Shown one piece after another: positions 16,814 to 25,415 of a stretch of 64,000 bases of DNA (position 1 is the stretch's first letter; the number at the start of each line of letters is the position of its first letter). Source of the stretch: Streptomyces sp. ICC1 (GTDB lineage: Bacteria > Actinomycetota > Actinomycetes > Streptomycetales > Streptomycetaceae); NCBI RefSeq assembly GCF_003287935.1, contig NZ_CP030287.1:5721022-5785021 (forward strand), written 5' to 3'. The position numbers and the translations under genes were made by a program. The notes under the pieces were generated by a model. That model saw only the letters and a list, made by a program, of their open reading frames with translations. It searched no databases and had not been told where the DNA came from.

Positions 16814-17563
16814 ATGCCCGCAAAGGGAAAGCACCGCCGGCCGAAGCAGCACCACGCACTCACCCGCAAGCTGGCCCTGGCCGGCACGGGCAGCGCGGCG
16901 CTGGCCCTCCCGCTGATCAGCGCGACCACGGCCGGCGCGGCCGAGGCGAAGGCCCCCGCCGTGGTGAAGGCCGCGCCGGCCGCGGAGAAGGCGGCACCGG
17001 CCGCGGCGAAAGCCGCTCCGCTGACGTACTCCGTGGTCAGCGGTGACACGCTGAGCAAGATCGCGGCGGAGCACTCCGTGGGCGGCGGCTGGCAGAAGCT
17101 CTACGAGGCCAACCGGAACATCGTCGGCGCCGACCCCGCGGTCATCCGCCCCGGCCTGAAGCTGAACCTCACCGCCGCCGCCCCGGCCGCCGCCAAGCCT
17201 GCCGCGGCCAAGACGACCGCCGCCAAAGCCACGACCGGCTACGCGAACAACCTGGACGGCTGGATCCGCGAATCGCTCGACGTGATGGCGCAGCACGGAA
17301 TTCCCGGCAGCTACGCGGGAATTCACCGCAACATCATGCGTGAATCCTCGGGGAATCCGATGGCCATCAACAACTGGGACATCAACGCCCAGAACGGCAT
17401 CCCCAGCAAGGGTCTGCTCCAGGTCATCGATCCGACCTTCCGCGCCTATCACGTGCCCGGAACCTCGCAGGACTCCTACGACCCGGTCGCCAACATCACG
17501 GCCGCCTGCAACTACGCGGCCGCCCGCTACGGCACGATCGACAACGTCAACGGCGCCTACTGA
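16814..17563 (+). CDS. Secreted LysM and transglycosylase-like protein
   Basis: A 249-residue exported cell-wall protein. A basic signal region (KGKHRRPKQHHALTRKLALA) and hydrophobic core end near residue 38, followed by an Ala/Lys/Pro-rich linker. A LysM module occupies about residues 72-120 (TYSVVSGDTLSKIAAEHS), a second Ala/Lys linker follows, and a C-terminal lytic-transglycosylase-like domain has the catalytic-type glutamate in MRESSGNPMAINNWD and GLLQVIDPTF. It should bind and cleave peptidoglycan during growth or resuscitation. GTGAGGA upstream of ATG 16814 fixes the start. Its 3' end overlaps the convergent response regulator by 17 bases. Confidence 0.9.
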   Translation: MPAKGKHRRPKQHHALTRKLALAGTGSAALALPLISATTAGAAEAKAPAVVKAAPAAEKAAPAAAKAAPLTYSVVSGDTLSKIAAEHSVGGGWQKLYEANRNIVGADPAVIRPGLKLNLTAAAPAAAKPAAAKTTAAKATTGYANNLDGWIRESLDVMAQHGIPGSYAGIHRNIMRESSGNPMAINNWDINAQNGIPSKGLLQVIDPTFRAYHVPGTSQDSYDPVANITAACNYAAARYGTIDNVNGAY

Positions 17564-18221
17564 TCCGGACGCAGGCGTACGGACCCGGGCGTCTTCGCCC
17601 GGGCCCCAACCAGCCCCAGAGCCAGCCCTGACGGCGGGCCGCGCGGACGGCTTCCATGCGGTTGCGGGTGCCGGTCTTGCCGATGACCGAGGACAGGTGG
17701 TTCCGTACGGTCGACTCGGACAGGCGGACCCGCGCCGCGATGTCCGCGACGGTGGCTCCGTCGGTCGCCGCGCCCAGGACGTCGATCTCGCGCGGGGTCA
17801 GCGGGTTCGGGCCCGCGCTCAGGGCCGCGGCCGCGAGCGCGGGGTCGATCACGGTCTCCCCCGCGAGCACCCGCCGTACCGCCGCGGCCAGTTCCTCGAC
17901 CGGTCCGTCCTTCACCAGGAACCCGGCCGCCCCCGCGTCCATCGCCCGCCGCAGATAGCCCGGCCGGCCGAAGGTGGTCAGGATCAGCACCTTGCAGCCG
18001 GGGCACCGGTCGCGCAGGTCCGCCGCCGCGTCGAGCCCGCTGCGGCCGGGGAGTTCGATGTCGAGCAGCGCCACGTCGGGCCGGGTCCCCAGGGCCGCGG
18101 GCACGATCTCGTCGCCGGCGCCGACCTGCGCCACGACCTCGATGTCCTCCTCCAGTCCGAGCAGCAGGGCCAGGGCGCCGCGCATCATGCCCTGGTCCTC
18201 GGCCAGCAGGAGCCTGATCAT
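17547..18221 (-). CDS. NarL-type response regulator
   Basis: A 224-residue response regulator with receiver domain (MIRLLLAEDQ; phospho-acceptor Asp54 in VALLDIELPG; conserved Lys in FLVKDG) and a C-terminal LuxR helix-turn-helix (LTPREIDVLGAATDG; SESTVRNHLSSVIGKTG). ATG overlaps the histidine kinase stop by four bases, so the pair is coupled. The final 23 residues after RRQGWL are unusual, Gly/Arg-rich, and run into the convergent LysM gene, suggesting the original stop was lost. Its target probably was the ABC transporter whose stump lies upstream. Confidence 0.9.
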   Translation of the reverse strand: MIRLLLAEDQGMMRGALALLLGLEEDIEVVAQVGAGDEIVPAALGTRPDVALLDIELPGRSGLDAAADLRDRCPGCKVLILTTFGRPGYLRRAMDAGAAGFLVKDGPVEELAAAVRRVLAGETVIDPALAAAALSAGPNPLTPREIDVLGAATDGATVADIAARVRLSESTVRNHLSSVIGKTGTRNRMEAVRAARRQGWLWGWLGPGRRRPGPYACVRISRRR

Positions 18222-19243
18222 CGGCCGTCCCCTTCCGCGTGTTCCGTGTGTTCCGCGTGTTCCGCCTGTACGAGGTCCTCGTCCAACGGGAGTTCGGCGG
18301 TGACCCGGAAGCCCCGGCCGCCCGGAGCCGGGCCGCTGACGAGGGTGCCGCCGGCCGCGGCGAGCCGTTCGGCAAGTCCCGTCAGACCGCTGCCCGTCAG
18401 GCCGTTGCCCGGCGGACCGCCGTCCGGCGGAGCAGAGCCTACGCCGCCGCCCCCGTCGTCCGTGATCACCAGGCGGACCCGCTCCGCGGCGCCCCGCACC
18501 TCGATGTCGCAGCCGGCCGCGCCGCTGTGCCGGATCACGTTGGTGACGCACTCGCGCACCACCCAGCCCAGCAGCGCCGCCGTCCGCGGCGGCAGCGGCG
18601 GCCCGGACTGCCGTACGGCGGGCTCGATCCCGGCGGCGGTGAGGGCGCCGCGGGCCCGGTCGAGCTCGCCGGCCAGGCTCGCCTCGCGGTAGCCGGTGAC
18701 GGCCTCCCGGATCTCCACGAGGGCCTGGCGGCCCACGGACTCGATGTCGGCGACCTGGGCGAGGGCCGCGTCCAGGTCTCGGGGCGCCAGACGGCGGGCC
18801 GCCTCCGATTTGACGACGATCACCGACAGGGTGTGGCCGAGCAGGTCGTGCAGGTCCCGCGAGAAGCGCAGCCGCTCCTGCTCCACGGCGGCCCGCGCCA
18901 GCTCCTGCCGGGTCGCGCGCAGCTCCCGCACCGTCTCCGACAGGGCGAGGATGGCCGCGGTGACCATGCCGGAGAGGAAGGTCCCGTAGACGACCCCCAG
19001 GGCTCCCCAGCCTTCGTGGTGCGCGGCGATCGCCCCGCCCAGTGCGCTGAGGCCGAGGACGGTCAACCCCAGGACGCGGCCCCGGAGCACGGCTCCGGTG
19101 GCCAGGCCCAGCAGGGGGAAGAAGGTCAGCCGGCTGCCGCCGTAGCCGAGGGCCAGCCCGCAGGTGACCAGGCCCATGGCGACGAGGCTCCAGCGGGTGC
19201 TCGCGGCCTCCCGCTTGCACGGGTCGAAGGCGCGGAACACCAC
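18218..19243 (-). CDS. Sensor histidine kinase, N-terminally truncated
   Basis: A 341-residue HisKA_3/NarL-type kinase. About four transmembrane segments lie in the first 100 residues, the phospho-acceptor is His132 (RDLHDLLGHTLSV), and the N-box (ECVTNVIRHSG) and G-box (TDDGGGGVG, GNGLTGSGLTGLAERL) are intact. Upstream, in the same frame, the residues GTYISV fit the family but are joined directly to an ABC ATPase stump. The first membrane segments have therefore been deleted and GTG 19243 is a secondary start. Signal sensing may be lost even if the catalytic domain is expressed. Confidence 0.75.
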   Translation of the reverse strand: MVFRAFDPCKREAASTRWSLVAMGLVTCGLALGYGGSRLTFFPLLGLATGAVLRGRVLGLTVLGLSALGGAIAAHHEGWGALGVVYGTFLSGMVTAAILALSETVRELRATRQELARAAVEQERLRFSRDLHDLLGHTLSVIVVKSEAARRLAPRDLDAALAQVADIESVGRQALVEIREAVTGYREASLAGELDRARGALTAAGIEPAVRQSGPPLPPRTAALLGWVVRECVTNVIRHSGAAGCDIEVRGAAERVRLVITDDGGGGVGSAPPDGGPPGNGLTGSGLTGLAERLAAAGGTLVSGPAPGGRGFRVTAELPLDEDLVQAEHAEHTEHAEGDGR

Positions 19244-19253
19244 GCTGATGTAG

Positions 19254-19748
19254 GTTCCCGGCGAGGGCGACGGCGAAGCGGACGCGCTGGGCCTGGCCGC
19301 CGGACAGCCGGTCGGCGCGGCGGCCGGCGAGCTCCGTGAGCCCCGCCAGGCGGAGGGCCTCGGCGACGGGCATCGGCGCCGGGTAGGTCCGGGCGACGAA
19401 GGCGACGAGCTCGCGCACGGTGAGCCGCGGCACGGCGCGGCCCTCCTGGAGCATCGCGCCGACCCGGCCGCAGCGCACGGCCCGGTCGGGGCTCTCGCCG
19501 AAGAGGCGCACGGTGCCCGTGTCGGGCTCGTTCAGGCCGAGCAGCAGGCCGATGGCGGTGGACTTCCCCGCGCCGTTGCGGCCGAGGAGGGCGACGGTCT
19601 CGCCGCGCCGGATGTCGAGGTCGAGGCCGGTGACGGCGCGGACGGGCCCGAAGGACTTGGCGGTGTGCCGGAAGCTCACCGCCGGGGGCGTCTCCCCTGC
19701 CACCGCGCCCGTGTTGGTCCGTGTCGCCCGAGTCCCCGTATGCGTCAT
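19254..19748 (-). pseudogene. ABC transporter ATPase, truncated after signature motif
   Basis: The first 165 residues of a drug-export-type ABC ATPase: Walker A GRNGAGKST (56-64), Q-loop glutamine in MLQEG, and the signature SGGQAQR (149-155). The sequence stops at VRFAVALAGN, before Walker B, and continues out of frame into the histidine kinase. The Walker B, H-loop and the permease normally encoded next are absent, so it cannot function as an ATPase. The deletion joins this gene to the kinase near 19254-19258. Confidence 0.8.
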
Positions 19749-19817
19749 GTACGGAACGCTACGGAGGGGACGGGGCCCCCGGCAGATCCACGTGTACGGA
19801 CTCCTCCCGTACGAATG

Positions 19818-20741
19818 TCACTTCGGGGCGCGCGGCGTCCGCGGCCGGCGCGCCCTGGCGCGGGCCAGGGTGCGCAGCGGTGCGACGAGGCCGTAGCCGA
19901 CGTCCTTGCGCAGGGCGCCGACGCCGGCCCGCTCCACCGCCGTGAGCTGGTGCTCCATGAGCTCCGTCATCGTCACGGCGACCGCCCGCAGCCCGGGAGC
20001 GGTGAGGTCGAGGATCCCGTCGGTGGCGGCGAGGGCGCTGCGGGCGCGCCCGGCCTCGGCGGCCAGGAGTTCCCGAACGCCCGGGGTGTCACGGGCCTGT
20101 TCGAGGTCGGACCGGGTCACGGAGTGCTCGGCGAGGCGGGCGCGCGGGATGCAGAGGCGGCCGGCCGCGAGGTCTCCGGCGAGGTCCGCGAGGAAGTCGA
20201 CCCGCTGGGCGGCGTCAACGAACCGCCGCCATCCGGCGGCCTGTTCGGCGTCGGGTCCGCCCGGGTACTGGAGGCCGGTGAAGACGATCACGCCGGGCCA
20301 GGCGTAGGCGTCGAGGTAGGCCTGGAAGTCCGCCTCGTCCTCGAACCCGTCGAAGACCGCCTCGGCGTCGGCGGCGCCGGCGAGGAAGCGCACGACCCAC
20401 TCGGCGGGCAGGCCGCGGGTGTCGACGGCGTGGGCGTAGGCGCGCAGCAGCGGATCGGGGCTGTCGCCGGTCTCCAGGGCGCGGTGCACCTCGGCGCCCA
20501 GTTCCTTCAGGCCGGCGGACCGCTGGTCCGGGGTGCCGGTCTCGGCGACGTCGTCGACCATGTTCATGAAGCCGAGCCCGGCCGCCAGCCAGGGCACGAG
20601 GGGCGGCGCGGCCAGCAGGCGCAGGGTGAGGTAGGGCGCGGGTTCGCGGCGCAGGACCCGGCGGGCCGCGTGCGTGTAGTCCTCGCGGAGCCGGGTGCCG
20701 GAGATCCCGGCCGTCGTGAGGGTGGTGCGCCAGCTGGGCAT
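19818..20741 (-). CDS. Phytoene/squalene synthase-family protein
   Basis: A 307-residue, largely helical protein of the trans-isoprenyl diphosphate head-to-head synthase fold. Two Asp-rich regions are recognisable: MNMVDDVAETG and DFLADLAGDLAAGRLCIP. Such enzymes condense two prenyl diphosphates, but the second motif is weaker than in true phytoene synthases and no carotenoid or hopanoid genes are nearby, so the substrate is open. ATG 20741 with GGAGAA upstream is preferred over a GTG at 20783. The Ser/Thr kinase lies immediately downstream on the same strand side. Confidence 0.75.
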   Translation of the reverse strand: MPSWRTTLTTAGISGTRLREDYTHAARRVLRREPAPYLTLRLLAAPPLVPWLAAGLGFMNMVDDVAETGTPDQRSAGLKELGAEVHRALETGDSPDPLLRAYAHAVDTRGLPAEWVVRFLAGAADAEAVFDGFEDEADFQAYLDAYAWPGVIVFTGLQYPGGPDAEQAAGWRRFVDAAQRVDFLADLAGDLAAGRLCIPRARLAEHSVTRSDLEQARDTPGVRELLAAEAGRARSALAATDGILDLTAPGLRAVAVTMTELMEHQLTAVERAGVGALRKDVGYGLVAPLRTLARARARRPRTPRAPK

Positions 20742-20834
20742 GGTGGGTGGTTCTCCGCTTCCTGCGTCGTCGTGCGTCTTCACGGGCGCGCGTGCGCGCC
20801 GGGTGCCGGGGGGTCGGGTGCCGGCGCCGGGCGG

Positions 20835-22520
20835 TCAGCTCTTGTAGACCTTCTTGATCTTGAAGTCCGTGCCCGCGAGGACGTATCCGCCCTGACCGTA
20901 CGGGTCGTTGATGTACGGCCGGATCGCGGGGGCGCCGAGCCAGGGCGAGACGTTGAGGTAGCGCGAGCTCGGGATCTCGACGCCGAGCTCCTGCTTCGAC
21001 TGGTCCATCAGGGCGGGGAGCCGGTCCCAGTCGAGTGCGGCCATGTCCATGACCGGGTCCCCGGCCCTGACGACGCCGGCGGCGCCGGTGCCCTTGACCG
21101 CGCCGCCCCGGTACTGCCAGGTATCGAGGGTCTTGGCGCCGGGCGCCGTGGGGATGTCGGCGATCACGTACTCGTCGTAGACCCGCATGTTGGCGAAGGT
21201 GGTGGTGCCCGTCTGCTGCTTGAACGCCTCGACGGCGGTCCGGATGCCGGCCGGGTCGATCAGGCCGCCCTTGGGCGGGGCGGCGGTCTTGGCCGTGCTC
21301 GCCTTCGGGCTCGGGGTGGCCGAGGCCGAGGCCTGGCCCGCCGGGCTCGGGGAGACCGGCGCGGACGCGGAGCTCGACGACTTGGCATCGCCGCCGGCCC
21401 CGGTCTCCCTGCCCTCGTCCCCGTCGGGCAGCCACTTCACGAGGCCGATCGCCGCCGCGGCCAGGACCACCGCGAGCGCTCCGGCGAGCAGCGCCGGGCG
21501 GCGGCGCGGGCGCACCGGCGCGGGGACGGCCACGGGCACGGTCGACGCGTACGGGTTGCCCGCACCCGGGGTGAACGGCGTGGGGGTGGAGGTCGGGGTG
21601 GGCCGGTCGGCCGGGGCCGCGGGCCCGAACTGTCCGAGAGCGATTGGCGGGACGACCGGGGTGGCACCTCCGAGAGCACTGCTCGCGCTGCGGAGCAGCG
21701 CTTCCAACTGCTCGGCGTCGGGCCGCGCGGACAGGTCCCGTACGAGCAGCCGCTCCAGTACGGGCCCCAGCGGGCCGGAGCGTACGGGCGCCGGGATCGG
21801 CTCGTCGAGCACCGCGACCACGGTCGCCAGGCTGGTGGCCCGGCGCAGCGGGTGCACGCCCTCCGAAGCCACGTACAGCAGCATGCCGAGCGACCACAGG
21901 TCGGAGGCGGCCAGCCCCTCCTCGCCGCGCGCCCGCTCCGGGGCGATGTACTCCGGCGAGCCGATCAGCACGCCGGTCGAGGTGAGCCCGGTCGCCCCGT
22001 GCAGCGCGGCGATCCCGAAGTCGGTGAGCACCGCGGAACCGTCGGTCCGCAGCAGCACGTTGGCCGGTTTCACGTCCCGGTGCAGCACGCCCTCCGCGTG
22101 CGCGGCCCGCAGTGCGGACAGGACGTCGAGCCCGATGCGCAGCACGTCCGCGACCGGCATCGGTCCGGCGGCCAGCCGGTCGTGCAGGGAGCCGCCCTTG
22201 ACCAGTTCCATCACGATCCACGGGTGGCCTTCCGCCCCGTCGGCGGGTTCCACGATGTGGTGGATGGTGACCACGTTGGGGTGCGCGAGCCGGGCGAGGG
22301 CGCGCGCCTCGCGGACGGCCCGTTCGCGCAGTTGGACGGCGAGACCGGGCTGGGCGGCGGCGGTGGCGGGATCCGGCGGCCGGACCTCCTTGAGGGCGAC
22401 GTCCCGGTGCAGGGCGATGTCGCGGGCCCGCCACACGGTCCCCATCCCGCCGCTGCCCAGGGGGTCCCCCAGTTCGAAGCGCCCGTCGATCAGTTGTCTG
22501 CCGGCCTCACTGCTGTCCAT
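20835..22520 (-). CDS. Hanks-type Ser/Thr protein kinase
   Basis: A 561-residue membrane kinase. The N-terminal kinase domain has the glycine loop LGSGGMGTVW, VALKEV lysine, HRDVKPANVLL catalytic loop, TDFGIA, and SPEYIAPER P+1 region. A Pro/Thr-rich juxtamembrane part leads to one transmembrane helix around residues 340-360 (ALLAGALAVVLAAAAIGLV). An extracellular region begins with a Ser/Pro/Ala linker and ends in a globular domain of about 150 residues (YDEYVIADIPTAPGAK) without PASTA repeats. The external domain probably senses a ligand. Confidence 0.93.
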   Translation of the reverse strand: MDSSEAGRQLIDGRFELGDPLGSGGMGTVWRARDIALHRDVALKEVRPPDPATAAAQPGLAVQLRERAVREARALARLAHPNVVTIHHIVEPADGAEGHPWIVMELVKGGSLHDRLAAGPMPVADVLRIGLDVLSALRAAHAEGVLHRDVKPANVLLRTDGSAVLTDFGIAALHGATGLTSTGVLIGSPEYIAPERARGEEGLAASDLWSLGMLLYVASEGVHPLRRATSLATVVAVLDEPIPAPVRSGPLGPVLERLLVRDLSARPDAEQLEALLRSASSALGGATPVVPPIALGQFGPAAPADRPTPTSTPTPFTPGAGNPYASTVPVAVPAPVRPRRRPALLAGALAVVLAAAAIGLVKWLPDGDEGRETGAGGDAKSSSSASAPVSPSPAGQASASATPSPKASTAKTAAPPKGGLIDPAGIRTAVEAFKQQTGTTTFANMRVYDEYVIADIPTAPGAKTLDTWQYRGGAVKGTGAAGVVRAGDPVMDMAALDWDRLPALMDQSKQELGVEIPSSRYLNVSPWLGAPAIRPYINDPYGQGGYVLAGTDFKIKKVYKS

Positions 22521-22601
22521 GGCCGGTCATCGTAGGCGCCGCCGGTGACCGCCGTGCGGCCGGTGTCCGGTCCGGCCGCGAAGGCCCGGACGGGGTCCGG
22601 G

Positions 22602-22868
22602 TCACCGCCGGGAGTTGCCGAACAGGAGGCGGTAGGCGACGAGCAGGACCAGGGAGCCCGCGATGGCGGAGCCCCAGGTCGCGAGGTCGAAGAATTCGTT
22701 CTGGATCGGCCGGTCCAGGAACTTCGCGGAGAGCCAGCCTCCGGTGAAGGCGCCGGCGATGCCGATGAGGGTGGTGACGATCAGGCCGCCGGGGTCACGG
22801 CCGGGCAGCAGGACCTTGGCGATCCCGCCCGCGAGCAGTCCAAGGATGATCCAGCTGATGATGCCCAT
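22602..22868 (-). CDS. GlsB/YeaQ/YmgE family membrane protein
   Basis: An 88-residue protein with three hydrophobic helices, starting MGIISWIILGLLAGGIAK and containing the family-typical LLPGRDPGGLIVTTLIGI. Named 'transglycosylase-associated' or stress-response proteins, their biochemical role is unclear; several are induced by acid or osmotic stress. Gene stands alone between the kinase and the S-x-x repeat operon. Confidence 0.9.
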   Translation of the reverse strand: MGIISWIILGLLAGGIAKVLLPGRDPGGLIVTTLIGIAGAFTGGWLSAKFLDRPIQNEFFDLATWGSAIAGSLVLLVAYRLLFGNSRR

Positions 22869-23033
22869 GCCCGTTCACTCCGCTTCGGTGGGCGCGCGCC
22901 GTGCGCACGCCTCGTGTCCGTGTGTCGTCGTTCGTCTCACCGAAGAGGACGCGCGAAGTGCCGAAACGGTTCTCGGGCCCGCCGGTTCTGAGGCCCGCCG
23001 GTCTCAGCCCGCCGGGTCTCAGCCCGCCGGGTC

Positions 23034-23333
23034 TCAGGCCCGCCGGGTCCGGGCCAGCAGGACCGCGCCCACGGTCACCGCGCCGGCTGCCAGAAGGCCG
23101 CCGCGGGACCGCCAGGACAGGACCGACAGCGCCGACTGCGCGGAGAGCACCGAGCCCGCGCTCAGCCAGGACCCGGCCGAACCGGCCGACAGGGCCGATC
23201 CGATCGAGGCCACCGAGAGCACGCTGCCCACCGAGCCGACGGAGAGCACCGAGCCCACCGAGCCGATGGAGAGGATGGAGTCCTTGGACCAGAGCGAGAG
23301 CAGCGATCCGTTGTCAGCCGTCATACGGCTCAT
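23034..23333 (-). CDS. Serine-triplet repeat membrane protein
   Basis: A 99-residue protein of unknown function. From Ser10 to Ser76 every third residue is serine, giving 23 serines in register, with small or aliphatic residues between (SVL, SVG, SAG, SIG). At a coarser scale this makes roughly 9-residue repeats (SVLSVGSVG). A Gly/Ala/Val helix at about 79-95 and a basic tail (ARTRRA) could anchor it in the membrane. The regularity suggests an elongated solenoid or stacked beta structure, which is an inference. ATG 23333 overlaps the stop of the EamA gene by four bases, supporting expression as third gene of the operon. Confidence 0.75.
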   Translation of the reverse strand: MSRMTADNGSLLSLWSKDSILSIGSVGSVLSVGSVGSVLSVASIGSALSAGSAGSWLSAGSVLSAQSALSVLSWRSRGGLLAAGAVTVGAVLLARTRRA

Positions 23334-24298
23334 GCTGACACACGGGCCATGGACGCGGCCTGGGAGGGAACACCGGCCGCGGCGACGGCCGCGGGGGTCG
23401 CCGCGGGGGTCGCGCGGGCCACCGGGGTCGCGAGGACCGCCGGGTTTGCGAGGGCCGCCGGAGACGCGGGGGGCGGCGTCGGCGGGGGTGTGCGCGTGAG
23501 GAGCAGCACGCCCCGTGCCGCCGCGACCGCGCCCGCCGCCGCCAGCAGAACCCCGACCGCCCCGCCGTGGAGGCGTTCGCCGAGCAGCACCATGCCGATC
23601 GCGACCGCGGCCAGCGGGTTGGCGAGGTTGACCACCGCGAGCGGGGCTCCGAGGCCGCCCCGGTAGGCCCGTTGGGACAGGAGCATCCCGCCGACCGCGA
23701 AGACCACGACGAGCAGGCCCACGCTGACGACCCGGACGCTGAGCAGCGCCCCGCCGCGGCCGCCCGCGACGGCGACGGTCTGGGTCAGGGCGGAGGCGGC
23801 CGCGGAGGCCAGCCCGGAAGCCGTCGCGTGGCGCAGCCCCGAGCTCGTGTCCCTGCGCGCGGTGAGCAGCAGGATCACCGCGGCCGTGGCGCCGGAGACG
23901 GCGAGGGCCTCGGCCAGGGTGAGGGCGTCCTCGGGGGCCGGGCCGGAGGCGGGCACCAGGAGCAGCCCGAGGCCGACGACGGTGGCCAGGGTGCCGCGCC
24001 ACTCGGTGGCCGCGACCCGCCGCCCGGCGCCGCGCGCGCCCAGCGGCACGGCGGCGACCAGGGTGAGCGCCCCGAGCGGCTGGACCAGGGTGAGGGGCCC
24101 GTACCGCAGGGCGGCGGCGTGCAGGAGCGCGGCGGCGGCGTTCAGCCCGGCCGACCACCACCAGGCGCCGTTGCCGAGCAGCGCGGTGGCGCTGCGGGCG
24201 ACCGCGCGGCGGGCGAGGCGTTCCTGGGCGACGGCGGCGGCCGCGTAGGTGACGGCCGCGGCGAGGCAGAGCAGGACGGCGACGAGCGTGGCGTTCAC
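23330..24298 (-). CDS. EamA/DMT-family transporter-like protein
   Basis: A 322-residue polytopic protein with about nine to ten hydrophobic helices in two halves, as in drug/metabolite transporters. Typical features are the N-terminal half LRYGPLTLVQPLGALTLVAA and the second-half NLANPLAAVAIGMVLLGERL. The C-terminus is a Pro/Ala-rich tail of about 50 residues. GTG 24298 overlaps the PAP2 stop by four bases and its own stop overlaps the next start by four, making a tight three-gene unit. Substrate unknown. Confidence 0.85.
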   Translation of the reverse strand: MNATLVAVLLCLAAAVTYAAAAVAQERLARRAVARSATALLGNGAWWWSAGLNAAAALLHAAALRYGPLTLVQPLGALTLVAAVPLGARGAGRRVAATEWRGTLATVVGLGLLLVPASGPAPEDALTLAEALAVSGATAAVILLLTARRDTSSGLRHATASGLASAAASALTQTVAVAGGRGGALLSVRVVSVGLLVVVFAVGGMLLSQRAYRGGLGAPLAVVNLANPLAAVAIGMVLLGERLHGGAVGVLLAAAGAVAAARGVLLLTRTPPPTPPPASPAALANPAVLATPVARATPAATPAAVAAAGVPSQAASMARVSA

Positions 24299-25179
24299 CG
24301 CACGGCTCCCACGGTTTCCGCGGCTCCCACGGTTTCCGCGGCGGCCGGGGTCGGGGCGGCCGGGGCCGGAGCCGGGGCGGCCGTGCGCCGGGCCGGCACG
24401 CTCCGCCGGGCCACGAGCGAGCGGGTGGCCGGGCGCGGGACCAGCAGCAGCGCGGCTCCCAGCAGCAGGGTCGCGACGATGGCGTCGAGCCAGTAGTGGT
24501 TGGCGGTGCCGACGACCACCAGCAGGGTCAGGAGCGGGTGCAGCAGCCACAGGGCGCGCCACCGGGAGGAGGTGGCGGCGATCATGCCGAGGGCCAGCAT
24601 CAGCGCCCAGCCGAAGTGCAGGGAGGGCATCGCGGCGAACTGGTTGGCCATGGTGTCGGCGGCGGGCGCGGCCCCGTAGACGGTGGGGCCGTAGACCTGT
24701 CCGGTGTCGACGAGGTGGGCGGCGGCCAGCATCCGCGGGGGTGCGAGGGGGAAGCTCAGGTGCAGGACGAGCGCGGCGCCGGTGAGGACGGCCAGGACGC
24801 GGCGGCTCCAGAGGTAGTGCGCGGGGCGGCGTACGTAGAGCCAGCCGAGGAAGAGCACGGTGGCGGGGAAGTGCACGGCCGCGTAGTAGGTGTTCGCGGC
24901 GTGTACGAGGGTGTCGCCGGGGCCGTCCAGGAGCAGGCGCTGGACCAGGCCTTCGCCGGGCAGGCGCAGGGCCCGCTCGGCGTCCCAGACGCGGCCCGCG
25001 TTGCGGAAGGCCTCGTCGGTGCGGCCGGTGGAGAGCAGGCGGCCGGCCTTGTACACCGCGAAGAGGCCCGCGACGAGCAGCAGCTCGCGCAGGAGGCGGC
25101 GGCGCCGGTGCCCGCCGCGCGGCGATCCCGGCGTGCGCGGCCCCGCGCCGGCCTCGGCAGGTGTGGTGTGGGAGGTCAT
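24295..25179 (-). CDS. PAP2-family membrane phosphatase/phosphotransferase
   Basis: A 294-residue integral membrane protein of the PAP2_3 (inositol phosphotransferase-like) type. Catalytic features are MPSLHFGWAL (motif with the first catalytic His) and ANHYWLDAI (second His), preceded by the FPLAPPRML segment usual in this group. Five to six helices surround them. Such enzymes dephosphorylate or transfer headgroups on lipid phosphates outside the membrane. The C-terminal 50 residues are Ala/Pro-rich. ATG 25179 is chosen; an upstream in-frame start would fall inside the operator array. First gene of the operon controlled from 25224-25281. Confidence 0.87.
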   Translation of the reverse strand: MTSHTTPAEAGAGPRTPGSPRGGHRRRRLLRELLLVAGLFAVYKAGRLLSTGRTDEAFRNAGRVWDAERALRLPGEGLVQRLLLDGPGDTLVHAANTYYAAVHFPATVLFLGWLYVRRPAHYLWSRRVLAVLTGAALVLHLSFPLAPPRMLAAAHLVDTGQVYGPTVYGAAPAADTMANQFAAMPSLHFGWALMLALGMIAATSSRWRALWLLHPLLTLLVVVGTANHYWLDAIVATLLLGAALLLVPRPATRSLVARRSVPARRTAAPAPAPAAPTPAAAETVGAAETVGAVR

Positions 25180-25223
25180 CCCCCGGTCTCGCTTCCTGTA
25201 CACGGGCACTTCGACACGCCAGT

Positions 25224-25281
25224 GTATCGATACATTCGCGTATCGATACACTGACGTACCGATACGAGCGTGTACCGATAC
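25224..25281. promoter_or_regulatory. Four-site operator array with 16-bp period
   Basis: Palindromic decamers GTATCGATAC at 25224-25233 and 25240-25249, and GTACCGATAC at 25256-25265 and 25272-25281, are spaced exactly 16 bp apart. They lie between the divergent PAP2 operon and tetR. TAGACT (25295-25300) is a good -10 for tetR, putting the last site over its -35. TACACT read on the minus strand (25226-25221) overlaps the first site and may be the operon -10. TetR autorepression and operon control is the natural reading. Confidence 0.75.
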
Positions 25282-25415
25282 GCTCGCGTTCCCGTAGACT
25301 TTCAGCAGAGCGGGATCCGGCCAGGCCGGCCAGACCGGCCGGATGCCGTCGGATCCGGCACCGAGCCCGCAGAAGCCCCCAGAGGCCCTGAAGCGCCACC
25401 GAGGAGAGCCGCCCC

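Noticed and set aside
17547..19748. Single 733-codon fusion of ABC ATPase and response regulator
   Set aside because: The two share a frame only because GC-rich DNA lacks stops; the middle third is the kinase gene in another frame.
25224..25281. CRISPR-like regular repeats
   Set aside because: Repeat units are 10-bp palindromes with 6-bp gaps, far too short for repeats and spacers; an operator array explains them.
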